DNA of 64,000 nt from Aquipluma nitroreducens (GTDB taxonomy: Bacteria; Bacteroidota; Bacteroidia; Bacteroidales; Prolixibacteraceae). Made by a program: the position numbers and the translations under genes. The notes below the pieces were generated by a model. It worked only from the letters and a program-made list of their open reading frames with translations, was not told the origin of the DNA and made no database searches. The stretch is from contig NZ_AP018694.1 of NCBI RefSeq assembly GCF_009689585.1, positions 1,736,001 to 1,800,000 on the forward strand. The letters run 5' to 3'. Below, in pieces: positions 46,195-55,369 of the stretch. Position 1 is the first letter of the stretch, and each line of letters starts with the position of its first letter.

Positions 46195-47664
46195 TCAGTT
46201 TCTGGGATCAGTTACATGGGCCAGGAAAAGGTCAATTTCTAATTCACTGTTCTGGTTTAAAATTTTCAACCTTTCCTGCCCTTCACTATTCATGTAATAT
46301 AATGAACGGCATGCTTCCGTTTTCAACGAGGTAGATTCTGATCGAATAATAGACTCCAGAAAATCATAATCTTCCTCATCTCCAATATTTTTCAATGCTT
46401 TTATAATTTCAAGCTTATTGTTTTGGGTTTCCGATGAATACATATTCTTAATCATCTGTTTTCCTTCATAAAGACGTAAATCATTTACTGCATGAATAGA
46501 AAGAAATCTGGTTATTTCGATAGGACTATCAAGTAACTTATAAATCGCTGGAGCATTTTCAAGTTGCTGGAAAAATACAATCATACGCAAACTAAAATTT
46601 CGTATCGTAGGAATTTCGGAATCAAGGTAATCAACAAATGCAGGAACAGGAACCTGATGAAGCCTGAAGGTAAAAAAAGATGATAGTTGTGTCCAACGTG
46701 GAAATGGACTTGTTAAAGTCTTCAAAAAAGCAAAAGGGTCGTCAGGATGAAGCCGGACATAGGCGACCTGAGCTTCTGTTCGAACCAGAAAATGTGAATC
46801 GTTGAGATAATTTGGTATAATTTCTTTTGCATTTTCAGGATCGAGATTGGTCAATGCCTTCAATCCTTCAATCCTTTTATGGTAGAATATTGATTTTGTA
46901 AGCTTTAAGGAATCCTTTTCCAATCCGAGATTTATAAATATTTGTGGAATTTGATTATCCATCTCGCCCCGAAGGTTTTCTTTGAATACTAAAAGTACAC
47001 TTGTTAATATTTTTCTGTTTAGTGGCTTTTTTAGCTTCTTCAATTTCAAAAGTGCTAAATCCCATTCAATATCACCAAATAAATATGAACTCAATACCTC
47101 TTCATATGAATTACGATAGATCTGAATATACCTCTCACGGTGGGTCTTCATTTTGTTGGTGAAATACATAACCAGAAGGACGATGGAGATATTGATAATC
47201 AATGCGAATATAAACAATATGAAAAGAATGATAATCGGGTAAGTGTAGGTCTTATCAACAAGTTGCCTGTAATATTTCCTCAGAAACAAGGGTAAATTAT
47301 TATTCCCGTAATCAATCATACGGCTTTTAAATTCCGAAACATTATTATCACCTACCACCCAAAGAACAAACCTGTTAACTTCTTTTTGATGTTGACTGAT
47401 CTTCGCCTCAGGCTCGTCCTGTATCTGTTTTCCTTGTCCTTCTGAAATGAAAGCTGACGAATCGATTGGGGCAACTTCATCTTGCTGCAAAGCAGAATGA
47501 AGCGAATCATCGACTCCCGAAGATAAATTATTAGATTCTTTTGAATTATTAATCTGATTGTTAACGCCACCTCTGCATTCCTCCGACATCGGAAGAATAA
47601 AAATGAAAATAAAACATAAAAATACAGTGATAAATACTTTCGGCTTACGGATGCGTACTGTCAT
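46195..47664 (-). CDS. Membrane protein with HEAT-like repeats
   Basis: 489 residues. A signal-like hydrophobic start (VFITVFLCFIFIFILPM), a Ser/Asn-rich periplasmic linker, then one strong membrane segment (IIILFILFIFALIINISIVLLVM, about 145-170). The C-terminal half is cytoplasmic with HEAT-type helical repeats (e.g. NYLNDSHFLVRTEAQVAYVRL, SPIEITRFLSIHAVNDLRL). It sits between the receiver and the synthase and may link them; this is inference. Confidence 0.85.
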   Translation of the reverse strand: MTVRIRKPKVFITVFLCFIFIFILPMSEECRGGVNNQINNSKESNNLSSGVDDSLHSALQQDEVAPIDSSAFISEGQGKQIQDEPEAKISQHQKEVNRFVLWVVGDNNVSEFKSRMIDYGNNNLPLFLRKYYRQLVDKTYTYPIIILFILFIFALIINISIVLLVMYFTNKMKTHRERYIQIYRNSYEEVLSSYLFGDIEWDLALLKLKKLKKPLNRKILTSVLLVFKENLRGEMDNQIPQIFINLGLEKDSLKLTKSIFYHKRIEGLKALTNLDPENAKEIIPNYLNDSHFLVRTEAQVAYVRLHPDDPFAFLKTLTSPFPRWTQLSSFFTFRLHQVPVPAFVDYLDSEIPTIRNFSLRMIVFFQQLENAPAIYKLLDSPIEITRFLSIHAVNDLRLYEGKQMIKNMYSSETQNNKLEIIKALKNIGDEEDYDFLESIIRSESTSLKTEACRSLYYMNSEGQERLKILNQNSELEIDLFLAHVTDPRN

Positions 47665-47699
47665 TGATAACCATTTATAGGAGTTGCTTAAAACATGAC

Positions 47700-48068
47700 T
47701 TAACGTCTCAATGCCAACAATTTACGAACTCTGACATTAAGCTCTACCAAACTAAATGGCTTTACCATAAAGTCGTCGGCTCCAAGATCAAAAGCTTTTA
47801 AAACGTTATCCTCCGCTCCTGCTGCTGAAAGAACCAGGATTGGAATATTCTTCTTTCTTTCGTCGCGTATAATTGTGATAACTTCATTCCCATTTACAAA
47901 TGGCATGTACAAGTCTGTGATAAGTAAATCGACTTCTGTATCTTCAAGAATTTGTAAACATTCTTTGCCATCATTTGCCTTAATAATCTCGTATCCCTCG
48001 CGTTTCAAGCTATGGAAAATCGTTTCTAAAATCAACTTATTGTCTTCAGCCACTAATATTCGCTTCAT
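47700..48068 (-). CDS. Stand-alone response-regulator receiver
   Basis: 122 residues from the ATG at 48068 (MKRILVAEDN); the ATG at 48092 only adds an uncharacteristic leader. It is a single CheY-like receiver with acidic ED at the N-terminus, phospho-acceptor Asp in LLITDLYMPFVNG and Lys in DDFMVKPF. There is no output domain. It is the first gene of the polymer operon, 35 bp before the HEAT gene, so it probably acts by protein-protein contact on the synthase machinery rather than on DNA. Confidence 0.9.
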   Translation of the reverse strand: MKRILVAEDNKLILETIFHSLKREGYEIIKANDGKECLQILEDTEVDLLITDLYMPFVNGNEVITIIRDERKKNIPILVLSAAGAEDNVLKAFDLGADDFMVKPFSLVELNVRVRKLLALRR

Positions 48069-48452
48069 CGTCGCATCATTTATATTAAACATCAGTACTT
48101 ATAAAAAATCAGGGAGTATTGTCCCATTTTTTCAACAACTTCGCATTGATTCGATTTCGAAGGTACAAAAAGCATTTCAATAAAAATACTGGAATTTGCT
48201 TATCTATTTAGAATTTAAAATTATTGTTTTTCTCTAATCATGAATTACCTTCGGAAAACAATCAAATTATAGTTTTGTTTTATAACTTACTGATAAATAA
48301 TTTAATGCATTCAGGAATTATTAATACATGAAATGGGCAGGTGTGTCAAAGTTAACTCAAGCTGAAAATGCATAAATGACGAGTCTTGAATATATAAATA
48401 GATCTGGTATCCTGGTGAAAATTGAAAAGAACTAAATTGAAAATTTATTGAA
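48069..48452. other. Divergent promoter region of the polymer operon
   Basis: This 384-bp AT-rich stretch lies between the receiver gene (minus) and the six-hairpin lipoprotein gene (plus). It must hold both promoters. CAAATTATA near 48264 is close to a minus-strand Bacteroidota -7 element but not a perfect match. No ORF or repeat was recognised. Confidence 0.55.
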
Positions 48453-49604
48453 ATGAGAAACTCAATTATATCATTAACAATCACTATTTTATGTTTCTCT
48501 GCATTCGCGATAGGATGTAAAAAAAATAGTAGCGCTGAATTACCTGCGCCAGAATTAAAAGTAGATTCTGTTTATTCATGGTTAACCAATATGCAACAAG
48601 CCAACGGACTTTTACTTAGCAGTGAAGGAGGAAGACTTGTTTCTCTCTACGATAATGCACTTGCGGCAATGGCTTTTACATCGTATGGCGATTTAGATAA
48701 AGCTGAAAAGATATTCGACTTTTTTAATGGCCGACTTGAATCGGAGCTACTAAAAAGACCCGGAGGATTTGGGCAAATGCGGACAGTTGATGGGATTCCG
48801 GTTGACAATTCACCTCACCGATGGCTTGGTGATAATGCATGGCTGCTGATTGCATTGAATAATTATCATCATGTAGCTCAAAATACGAAATACCAAAATC
48901 TAGTAACCGCATTAACCAATTGGATAATTTCGTTGCAGGATACTGATGGAGGTTTGTGGGGTGGCTATGCCTCAAACGGATCCCGTATTTCGAAAATTGC
49001 AGAAGGAAATATCGATGCTTTTAATGCTATTCCCGGATACACTTCGTTTCATCAAAAACTCCTGATCTACTTCAAAAATGTAAGGTGGGACCAAACGGAT
49101 AAACTTATCATCGCATGGGCTGAAAATCCGAAATATAGATATGCACTTGATGTGCTTTCGTGGGGCTATTGTTCGTTCGAAGACTTTCCTGTTGATGTGC
49201 TATCAAAGACAAGCCGGTTTAAAACGACCCAGACATCAACAATTACAAAAAAACCAATTAGCGGATACTGCTTCGACGAGGATCGCGATGTCGTTTGGCT
49301 TGAAGGAACTGGTCAAATGGCAGTGGCTTTTATCAAAGCAAAAATGGAAAGCGAAGCTCAAAAGTGTCTTCAGGAGATGAAGAAAAATCTGATTCAGAGT
49401 AACTCTTTCCCCGGATCATACGCATTGCCCTATTCTGCCAATTTTGGAACTTCGTATGGAAGCGATGCACTTTGGACTGGTGTCGATACCAACCCGGCAG
49501 TTTCCTCAACAGCTTGGTATTTATTCGGAATGTTACGTTTTGATCCTCTGGAATTGGGCTATTCGAAAAACATCCCCAATGAAGATAAATTCTGGACTAA
49601 ATAA
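48453..49604 (+). CDS. Lipoprotein with six-hairpin glycosidase-like fold
   Basis: 383 residues. Signal with lipobox Cys at 22 (FAIGCKKNS). Repeating helical hairpins each carry a conserved polar/aromatic motif: [57 protein letters not shown] and [10 protein letters not shown]. This is the pattern of (alpha/alpha)6-barrel carbohydrate-active proteins. No catalytic pair is certain. Being divergent from the polymer operon, it may trim that polymer, as BcsZ does for cellulose (inference). Confidence 0.72.
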   Translation: MRNSIISLTITILCFSAFAIGCKKNSSAELPAPELKVDSVYSWLTNMQQANGLLLSSEGGRLVSLYDNALAAMAFTSYGDLDKAEKIFDFFNGRLESELLKRPGGFGQMRTVDGIPVDNSPHRWLGDNAWLLIALNNYHHVAQNTKYQNLVTALTNWIISLQDTDGGLWGGYASNGSRISKIAEGNIDAFNAIPGYTSFHQKLLIYFKNVRWDQTDKLIIAWAENPKYRYALDVLSWGYCSFEDFPVDVLSKTSRFKTTQTSTITKKPISGYCFDEDRDVVWLEGTGQMAVAFIKAKMESEAQKCLQEMKKNLIQSNSFPGSYALPYSANFGTSYGSDALWTGVDTNPAVSSTAWYLFGMLRFDPLELGYSKNIPNEDKFWTK

Positions 49605-51249
49605 CCTCAACTCCTTTTTTTCTGAGCAATTCCAGACTTAATTCCCTGAGTTTGTATTTTTGGATTTTGCCACTGGCAGTCATCGGAAATCCATCAACAA
49701 AAAAGATAAACTGAGGAATTTTATAGCGGGCAATTTTTCCCCGACAGAATTCCTGAACAGCTTCATCTGATAATTCACTGCCTGCTTTAAGCTTGATAAA
49801 CGCGCCAACTTGTTCGCCATACTTTTTGCTTGGAACGCCAACAACCTCAACGGATTCAACTTCAGGAATGTTATAAATAAAATTTTCGACTTCGCGTGGG
49901 TAAATATTTTCACCGCCACGAATAATCATGTCTTTAATACGTCCGGTAATCCGATAAAAACCGTCAGGAGTTTTCACAGCCAAATCTCCGGAATGTAGCC
50001 AGCCATCCCGATCAATTGCTTTGGCAGTAGCTTCAGGATTCTTGTAATAGCCTTTCATTACATTGTATCCACGGCAACAGATTTCTCCATGTTCGCCAAC
50101 CGGGCAATCCTCACCGGTTTCCGGATTAACAATTTTAACCTCGACATTGGGGTATTCAAAACCTACTGTGGTAGCGCGCACTTCAGGTGAATTATGGGTT
50201 CGTGTCGCAGTCATTCCAGGAGAAGTTTCTGTCAATCCGTACACAATGATGATGTCTTTCATGTTCATTTTCTGCATTACCTGGTTCATGGTTTCGATGG
50301 GGCAAAGTGAACCGGCCATGATTCCGGTACGTAATGAACTTAAATCGAACATGTCGAACATCGGATGGTTCAACTCAGCAATAAACATGGTTGGGACTCC
50401 GTATAATGCCGTACATTTTTCCTTCTCAACAGAAGCCAGAACCATCAACGGATCGAAATTCTCGACCATCACCATGGTGCTTCCATGTGTTATGACTGCA
50501 CAAAGCGCCAATACGCATCCAAAACAATGGAACAATGGAACACAAACCAACAACCGCTCATGGGAGGTATATCGCATAAATTCGCCTGTAGCATAACCGC
50601 AATTCAGGATATTGTGATGTGTTAACATCACTCCTTTGGGGAAACCGGTAGTTCCGGAGGTGTATTGCATATTAACCGCGTCGTGGCAACAGATGGTTTC
50701 TTTGATTAATTCCAGTTCGAAATCATCAATGTGGCTTCCGAGCAACAAAAGTTCGGAAGTATTATACATTCCACGGTGTTTCTGCGGACCAATGAAAACT
50801 ACATTTTTAAGTTTGGGGAATTTTTCGCTCGACAGGTTTCCTCTTGGGCTATCTTTTAGCTCGGGAACTGAGTCAAAAATCATATTCACATAATCGCTGT
50901 CGCGGAATCCGTCGATCAAGCAAAGGGTATGAATATCTGCATCATGCAGTAAGTACTCTAACTCAGATGATTTATAATTGGTATTGATGGTTACCAGAAC
51001 TGCTCCGATTTTGGCAGTGGCAAACATAAATGTCAGCCAATCAGGAACATTATTGGCCCAAATACCCACTTTATCGTCCTTCGAAACTCCAATATATAAA
51101 AGCCCTTTGGCCAGTTGATCAACCCTTTCGTTAAATTGCGAATAGGTAAATCTTAAATTCCTGTCGGCATAAACCATAAATTCCCTATCAGGAGCTTCAA
51201 TGGCATACTTCTCTAATAATTCGCCAAAAGTAAAATCAAGTAATTGCAT
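49597..51249 (-). CDS. AMP-forming acyl-CoA synthetase
   Basis: 550 residues of the ANL superfamily. Motifs include the P-loop-like [26 protein letters not shown], the hinge [18 protein letters not shown] and catalytic Lys in [10 protein letters not shown]. It activates a carboxylate, probably a medium- or long-chain fatty acid, to its CoA ester. It follows an XRE-cupin regulator by 29 bp, a widespread pairing. Its stop overlaps the stop region of the convergent lipoprotein gene by 8 bp. Confidence 0.93.
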   Translation of the reverse strand: MQLLDFTFGELLEKYAIEAPDREFMVYADRNLRFTYSQFNERVDQLAKGLLYIGVSKDDKVGIWANNVPDWLTFMFATAKIGAVLVTINTNYKSSELEYLLHDADIHTLCLIDGFRDSDYVNMIFDSVPELKDSPRGNLSSEKFPKLKNVVFIGPQKHRGMYNTSELLLLGSHIDDFELELIKETICCHDAVNMQYTSGTTGFPKGVMLTHHNILNCGYATGEFMRYTSHERLLVCVPLFHCFGCVLALCAVITHGSTMVMVENFDPLMVLASVEKEKCTALYGVPTMFIAELNHPMFDMFDLSSLRTGIMAGSLCPIETMNQVMQKMNMKDIIIVYGLTETSPGMTATRTHNSPEVRATTVGFEYPNVEVKIVNPETGEDCPVGEHGEICCRGYNVMKGYYKNPEATAKAIDRDGWLHSGDLAVKTPDGFYRITGRIKDMIIRGGENIYPREVENFIYNIPEVESVEVVGVPSKKYGEQVGAFIKLKAGSELSDEAVQEFCRGKIARYKIPQFIFFVDGFPMTASGKIQKYKLRELSLELLRKKGVEVI

Positions 51250-51278
51250 GGATTTTTATTTTCAGTATGGATTGAAAT

Positions 51279-51854
51279 CTAAAAAGGAGCATAAACAACA
51301 GCCAGTATTTTGGCAGACATACTGTTCCCTGCATGTACATTGTGTAATACGATCGAATCGAGATAAATACTGTCGCCTTTTGCAAGCCGGTAAAGTTCCT
51401 TGCCGTAATTGATTTCAATTTCGCCCTCAAGTACATAAATAAATTCCTCTCCTTCGTGCGATGAAAGCATGTAATCCGATTGCTGCCCGGGTTCAATTTC
51501 TACAATAAACGGCTCCATGTTTCGACCAGCCTTGTCAAACGCAAGCGAGAAAAAATTCAGATGCTCGCGTGTTTCGCTGCTTTGAGAAGTAAATCTTGCC
51601 CCTTTCTGATATTCGCCTGAACGAACAACTACAGGACCATATGAATCGCTGTCGTCGAGAAAAGTACCGAGGCGAACACCAAGTGCGCGAGCGATTTTCA
51701 CCAGTGGAGCCAATGACGGAATATTCTTTTCCTGTTCAATTTTTTGAATCGTTGTAATATCCATTCCACTTCTGGAAGCCAGCTCTTCAAGGCTGACCTT
51801 TTTCATTTCACGAATCTGTTTTATTTTCTCACCAACGGTTATCTCGATTGTCAT
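51279..51854 (-). CDS. XRE-family regulator with cupin domain
   Basis: 191 residues. The helix-turn-helix (about 5-65: IRGM-like IREMKKVSLEELASRSGMDITTIQKIEQ) is joined to a C-terminal cupin_2 domain (about 110-190: SSHEGEEFIYVLEGEIEI, YRLAKGDSIYLDSIVLHNVHAG). Such proteins often control the adjacent acyl-CoA synthetase in response to a small ligand. An IS1634-family element has inserted 115 bp upstream of its start. Confidence 0.92.
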   Translation of the reverse strand: MTIEITVGEKIKQIREMKKVSLEELASRSGMDITTIQKIEQEKNIPSLAPLVKIARALGVRLGTFLDDSDSYGPVVVRSGEYQKGARFTSQSSETREHLNFFSLAFDKAGRNMEPFIVEIEPGQQSDYMLSSHEGEEFIYVLEGEIEINYGKELYRLAKGDSIYLDSIVLHNVHAGNSMSAKILAVVYAPF

Positions 51855-51969
51855 AGCTGGGGGCTTTTAAGAGAGTGATTCACAAAAATAGGTTTATTTT
51901 GCTTTCAAGCAAGCCTGAAATTTATGAAACTTTGACGAAAATAGTGCTTACTGTTTCATTGATAAATTA

Positions 51970-51983
51970 CCCGATTATTCCAT
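51970..51983. repeat. Left target-site duplication of the IS1634-family element
   Basis: CCCGATTATTCCAT, repeated exactly at 53617-53630. Confidence 0.92.
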
Positions 51984-53616
51984 TCCTGACTTGTGACACT
52001 TTTGATTTTTCCACAGAGATCAATTTTTAAATTCCACATTATTAACAATTTAGCAATTAATATTTATTGATTTCACCGCACTAACGCCTAATTTTGCGGT
52101 ATGTATTCAGTACGAAAAGTCAAAACTAAGTCGGGATCTGTTGCGGTTCAGGTTGTCAGGTATGTTGGTCACAGATCGATTGTAGGCAAACATATTGGTA
52201 GCGCCAAAGACCAGATAGAAGAGGCTGTTTTGAGGCAAAGGGCATTGGAATGGATCGATGAACAAACCGCCCAGTTATCGTTGTTCCCTGCCCAAAAACA
52301 AAAACTTTTAGTTGTAGACAGGGGCGAATGCATTGGGGTGACGCACCACTTTGCTTTTCGGTTCTTCATGGGCTGTTTCGATGAATGCGGTTTATCCCAT
52401 CTTCCCCGCCTGTTGCTTGATCTGGCCATTATGCGCCTTATCGAGCCTGCTTCAAAACTCCGCTCTGTTGAACTGCTGGGATATTACTTCGGCATTAAAT
52501 ATTCTCAACGGATTTACCGCAATATTCCAAAGTTGTCAGCATACAAGGCAGATATTGAGCAATGTGCTTACAGGGTGGCACAACAGAAGTTCAATGAACC
52601 TTTCTATTTTGTGCTGTACGATGTTACCACATTGTATTTCGAGTCGTTTAAGGCCGATGAGTTTAAAATACAAGGGTTCTCAAAGGACAACAAGTCACAG
52701 CAACCCCAAATTGTCATCGGGCTGCTGGTAACACAAACAGGGTTTCCACTGTCGTATCAGGTTTTTGCAGGCAACACATTCGAAGGAAAGACAATGCTCC
52801 CGGTTGTGGAAACGTTTACCTCAGCCCACCCGCAGACACGGCCAATTATTGTAGCCGATGCCGCAATGCTGGATGAAGAAAGGCTTGCCGAACTCAGGGA
52901 AAAGAAACTATCGTACATTGTTGGTGCACGGCTGGCCAATGCGGAACTTGGATTGGTAAAACAAATCCATGCAACATTGAACGGGAAACACGGTGCCATA
53001 GCCCGCTTTCCATCGCGATACGGTTATTTGGTGTGCGATTTTTCACTCAAACGGTATAAAAAGGAATTGAACGAGCTAAACAAGCTTGTTCAAAAAGCCG
53101 AAGAGCTGGTGGCAAAGCAGTCACTGAAAGTGAAGGCTCAATTTGTCAGGAAGGTTACTAAAGAAAAAATAGAACTCAACACGACATTGATAGAAAAAAG
53201 GAGGCTGTTGCTTGGAATTAAGGGGTATTGCACCAACTTGCCCGAACAACAACTGTCCAACCAAATGGTCATAGACCGTTACCACCAGCTCTGGCACATT
53301 GAACAATCGTTCCGCATGAGTAAGTTTGATTTGCAAACCCGCCCAATATACCATCAAAAACAAGAAGCGATCAAGGCTCACGTACTGATTTGTTTTGTCG
53401 CTCTGATAGCAGAAAAATACCTGGAAATAATCACCAAATTATCATTGAGGGAAATCCGGTTCCTTGTCTGGAACATAACAGAAACCCATATTCAAGACCG
53501 ATTGACCAAACAAACATTTGTCTTCCGATCCCCCACAAAGGAAATCATGAATAGCCAACTTGCAAACCTTATTACCAAATGGAATCTGCTACCGCACTAA
53601 ATGTCACAAGTCAGGA
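51984..53616 (+). mobile_element. Complete IS1634-family insertion sequence (1,633 bp)
   Basis: Ends are 15-bp perfect inverted repeats TCCTGACTTGTGACA (51984-51998) and its complement (53602-53616). Both are flanked by an exact 14-bp duplication. Members such as IS1634 and IS1549 are known for unusually long target duplications, which agrees with this. One intact transposase ORF is inside. Confidence 0.93.
52101..53600 (+). CDS. IS1634-family DDE transposase
   Basis: 499 residues, uninterrupted. The acidic triad is likely D in YDVTTLYFES, D in IIVADAAMLDEE and E in LWHIEQSFRMSK, with a family-typical RPIYHQ after it. The C-terminal region VLICFVALIAEKYLE is also family-typical. The stop lies 1 bp before the right inverted repeat. 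Confidence 0.93.
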   Translation: MYSVRKVKTKSGSVAVQVVRYVGHRSIVGKHIGSAKDQIEEAVLRQRALEWIDEQTAQLSLFPAQKQKLLVVDRGECIGVTHHFAFRFFMGCFDECGLSHLPRLLLDLAIMRLIEPASKLRSVELLGYYFGIKYSQRIYRNIPKLSAYKADIEQCAYRVAQQKFNEPFYFVLYDVTTLYFESFKADEFKIQGFSKDNKSQQPQIVIGLLVTQTGFPLSYQVFAGNTFEGKTMLPVVETFTSAHPQTRPIIVADAAMLDEERLAELREKKLSYIVGARLANAELGLVKQIHATLNGKHGAIARFPSRYGYLVCDFSLKRYKKELNELNKLVQKAEELVAKQSLKVKAQFVRKVTKEKIELNTTLIEKRRLLLGIKGYCTNLPEQQLSNQMVIDRYHQLWHIEQSFRMSKFDLQTRPIYHQKQEAIKAHVLICFVALIAEKYLEIITKLSLREIRFLVWNITETHIQDRLTKQTFVFRSPTKEIMNSQLANLITKWNLLPH

Positions 53617-53630
53617 CCCGATTATTCCAT
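53617..53630. repeat. Right target-site duplication of the IS1634-family element
   Basis: CCCGATTATTCCAT, identical to 51970-51983. Confidence 0.92.
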
Positions 53631-53674
53631 TGGAAGGATTTCAGATTGGCATCCACCAGAGTAAAAGAAAAAAT

Positions 53675-53935
53675 CTAATTCTTGATAATCTTCTTAACAA
53701 CTGTTGTCTGATCAGTCTTGACCGCAACAAAATAGATACTGGTAGGCTGATTGGAAAGATCGAAGATCGGTGTTTGGCTGACGCAAACAACTTTTCCGGA
53801 AAGGCGGGTTACCCTAACACTGTTAACATTTTCGCCCAGCACAGTAAATATTCCTTTCCCCGGATTTGGATAAATAACTAAGGTATTGCTACGAGTTGAT
53901 TCCGGGAGACAATCAGACAGGAAATAGAAGATCGG
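53675..53935 (-). pseudogene. Remnant of a T9SS type A sorting domain
   Basis: Minus-strand translation from 53935 to the TAG at 53675-53677 gives 86 codons. The last ~70 are a recognisable type IX secretion C-terminal domain: LVIYPNPGKGIFTVLGENV, VRVTRLSGKVV, DLSNQPTSIYFVAVKTD and VVKKIIKN. The YPNP motif and the terminal strand are complete. No start codon or passenger domain remains: the frame opens directly at the moeB-like stop. It looks like the 3' end of a lost secreted-protein gene. Confidence 0.78.
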
Positions 53936-54652
53936 TTAAAACCTGAAAAGATTAAACCTGTTTTCCTGAATGTTGAAAACCAGTAATTTGCCACTGATTA
54001 CTTCACCATATCCGGTAATGATTTTGATGATTTCATTGGCCTGAAGTGTTCCGGTAATCCCAGGCAAAACACCCAACAACCCAATTTCATTTTCTTTATA
54101 AATTCCATCTTTGGGAACATTGGGATATAAATCTTCCAAAGTCGGTCCGCCCTGATAATTAAAAACGGTGATTTGCCCTTCGTAATTCAGGACTGAGGCA
54201 AAAGCCAGCGGCATTTTTAATTTCGCCGAAACCTGTCCGATCAGTGTCCTGGTTTTGTAATTATCGGTGCAGTCGGCCACTATATCGTATTCCTGAAAAA
54301 GTTTTTCGGCATTTTCGGGGTTGAGTCTAAAATCGTAGGTTTGAATTTCAAGTTCAGGATAAAGTGCCTGCAATTTTTGAGCTGCAATTTTTACTTTTTT
54401 GAGCCCCACTTCGGCAGTTGTGTATAAAACTTGTCGTTGCAAATTTGACAGACTTACAATATCATCGTCAACAATGCCAATTGTACCCACTCCTGCAGCT
54501 CCCAGGTAAATCAGCAACGGACTTCCCAAACCTCCGGCACCAATTACCAAAACCCTTGCATTTTTTAGTTTCTCCTGACCTTCATTCCCAATTTCAGGAA
54601 GTGAAAAATGTCGGGTAAATCTCGATAAATCTTCCTTACTCAGCTTTCTCAT
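53936..54652 (-). CDS. moeB: MoeB/HesA/ThiF-family adenylyltransferase
   Basis: 238 residues from the ATG at 54652 (MRKLSKEDLSRFTRHFSLPEIG); longer starts overlap moaE deeply. The nucleotide-binding GAGGLGSPLLIYL and the motifs DDDIVSLSNLQRQ and ADCTDNYKTR are intact, so it should adenylylate a MoaD C-terminus. The two CxxC zinc pairs of classical MoeB are absent: the usual CYRC position reads TLEDLYP. It starts 17 bp inside moaE and ends Moco operon 2. Confidence 0.88.
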   Translation of the reverse strand: MRKLSKEDLSRFTRHFSLPEIGNEGQEKLKNARVLVIGAGGLGSPLLIYLGAAGVGTIGIVDDDIVSLSNLQRQVLYTTAEVGLKKVKIAAQKLQALYPELEIQTYDFRLNPENAEKLFQEYDIVADCTDNYKTRTLIGQVSAKLKMPLAFASVLNYEGQITVFNYQGGPTLEDLYPNVPKDGIYKENEIGLLGVLPGITGTLQANEIIKIITGYGEVISGKLLVFNIQENRFNLFRF

Positions 54653-55103
54653 GATGGTGATCATGTTCGTGTTCGCCCGTGCCAATAACACAATCGCAAT
54701 TTTGTCCCCATTCACTGGTGCCGTCAGTAAAAAACTCGTGTTTCCAGATGGGCACTTCATTTTTTACCTTGTCGATAATAAATTGATTCGCGTCATAAGC
54801 CTCCTTTCGGTGCCCAGCGCCGGTGATGACCACCACCGCACAACCGCTAATCTCAACCCGTCCCAAACGATGAGCGCAAATAGCCTGGTTCAGTTTGAAC
54901 CGGGAAATGGCTTCCTTCAAAATCTCCTCAATCATTTTATTCGCCATGGGCTCGTAAGCTTCATATTCCAGATGTGTAACTTCCCTGCCCTTGTTATTGT
55001 CACGAACTTCGCCACTGAAAAGCACCACTGCCCCACTATTCGGATTTCGGAATTCGTCGAAAAGTTCGCTGTAATTCAGGTCTGTATGTTGCAGATGTTT
55101 CAT
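54636..55103 (-). CDS. moaE: Molybdopterin synthase catalytic subunit MoaE
   Basis: 155 residues. MoaE binds cPMP and receives sulfur from thiocarboxylated MoaD. Family motifs are NSGAVVLFSGEVRDNNKG, LEYEAYEPMA, ICAHRLGRVEISG and GAGHRKEAYDA, with the catalytic Lys in IWKHEFFTDG. The C-terminal tail is His/Glu-rich (GEHEHDHHHEKAE), an extra that may bind metal. It lies 12 bp after moaD. Confidence 0.94.
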   Translation of the reverse strand: MKHLQHTDLNYSELFDEFRNPNSGAVVLFSGEVRDNNKGREVTHLEYEAYEPMANKMIEEILKEAISRFKLNQAICAHRLGRVEISGCAVVVITGAGHRKEAYDANQFIIDKVKNEVPIWKHEFFTDGTSEWGQNCDCVIGTGEHEHDHHHEKAE

Positions 55104-55115
55104 TGTATTTAAAGT

Positions 55116-55367
55116 TTAACCTCCACTTGACGGCGGAATCAGAAAAATTGCGTTTTCAGTTTTTATCGGATCGCCTAACGAAACAAATGCTTCATTCACA
55201 GCAATCCTGCAACTCGTTAAAACTTCAGTTGCTTCGGGGTTGATGGCTTTTAATCCGTCAATAATTACTGAATAGTTATCTCCGGATTCAACATGAACAG
55301 TTGTTTCGCTCCCGAAATATTTCCTGAGTCCTGCAAAGCAGATAATTTTAATCGCTCTTTTATCCAT
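55116..55367 (-). CDS. moaD: Molybdopterin synthase sulfur carrier subunit MoaD
   Basis: 83 residues, ubiquitin-like. The N-terminal strand IKIICFAGLRKYFG and the essential C-terminal Gly-Gly (IPPSSGG) are present. The Gly is adenylylated by the MoeB-like protein and then thiocarboxylated. It starts 2 bp after moaA and lies just before moaE. Confidence 0.93.
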   Translation of the reverse strand: MDKRAIKIICFAGLRKYFGSETTVHVESGDNYSVIIDGLKAINPEATEVLTSCRIAVNEAFVSLGDPIKTENAIFLIPPSSGG

Positions 55368-55369
55368 TT

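Noticed and set aside
53675-54652. MoeB-T9SS fusion protein
   Set aside because: A TAA separates the two, and a cytoplasmic adenylyltransferase would not be T9SS-sorted; a remnant is more likely.
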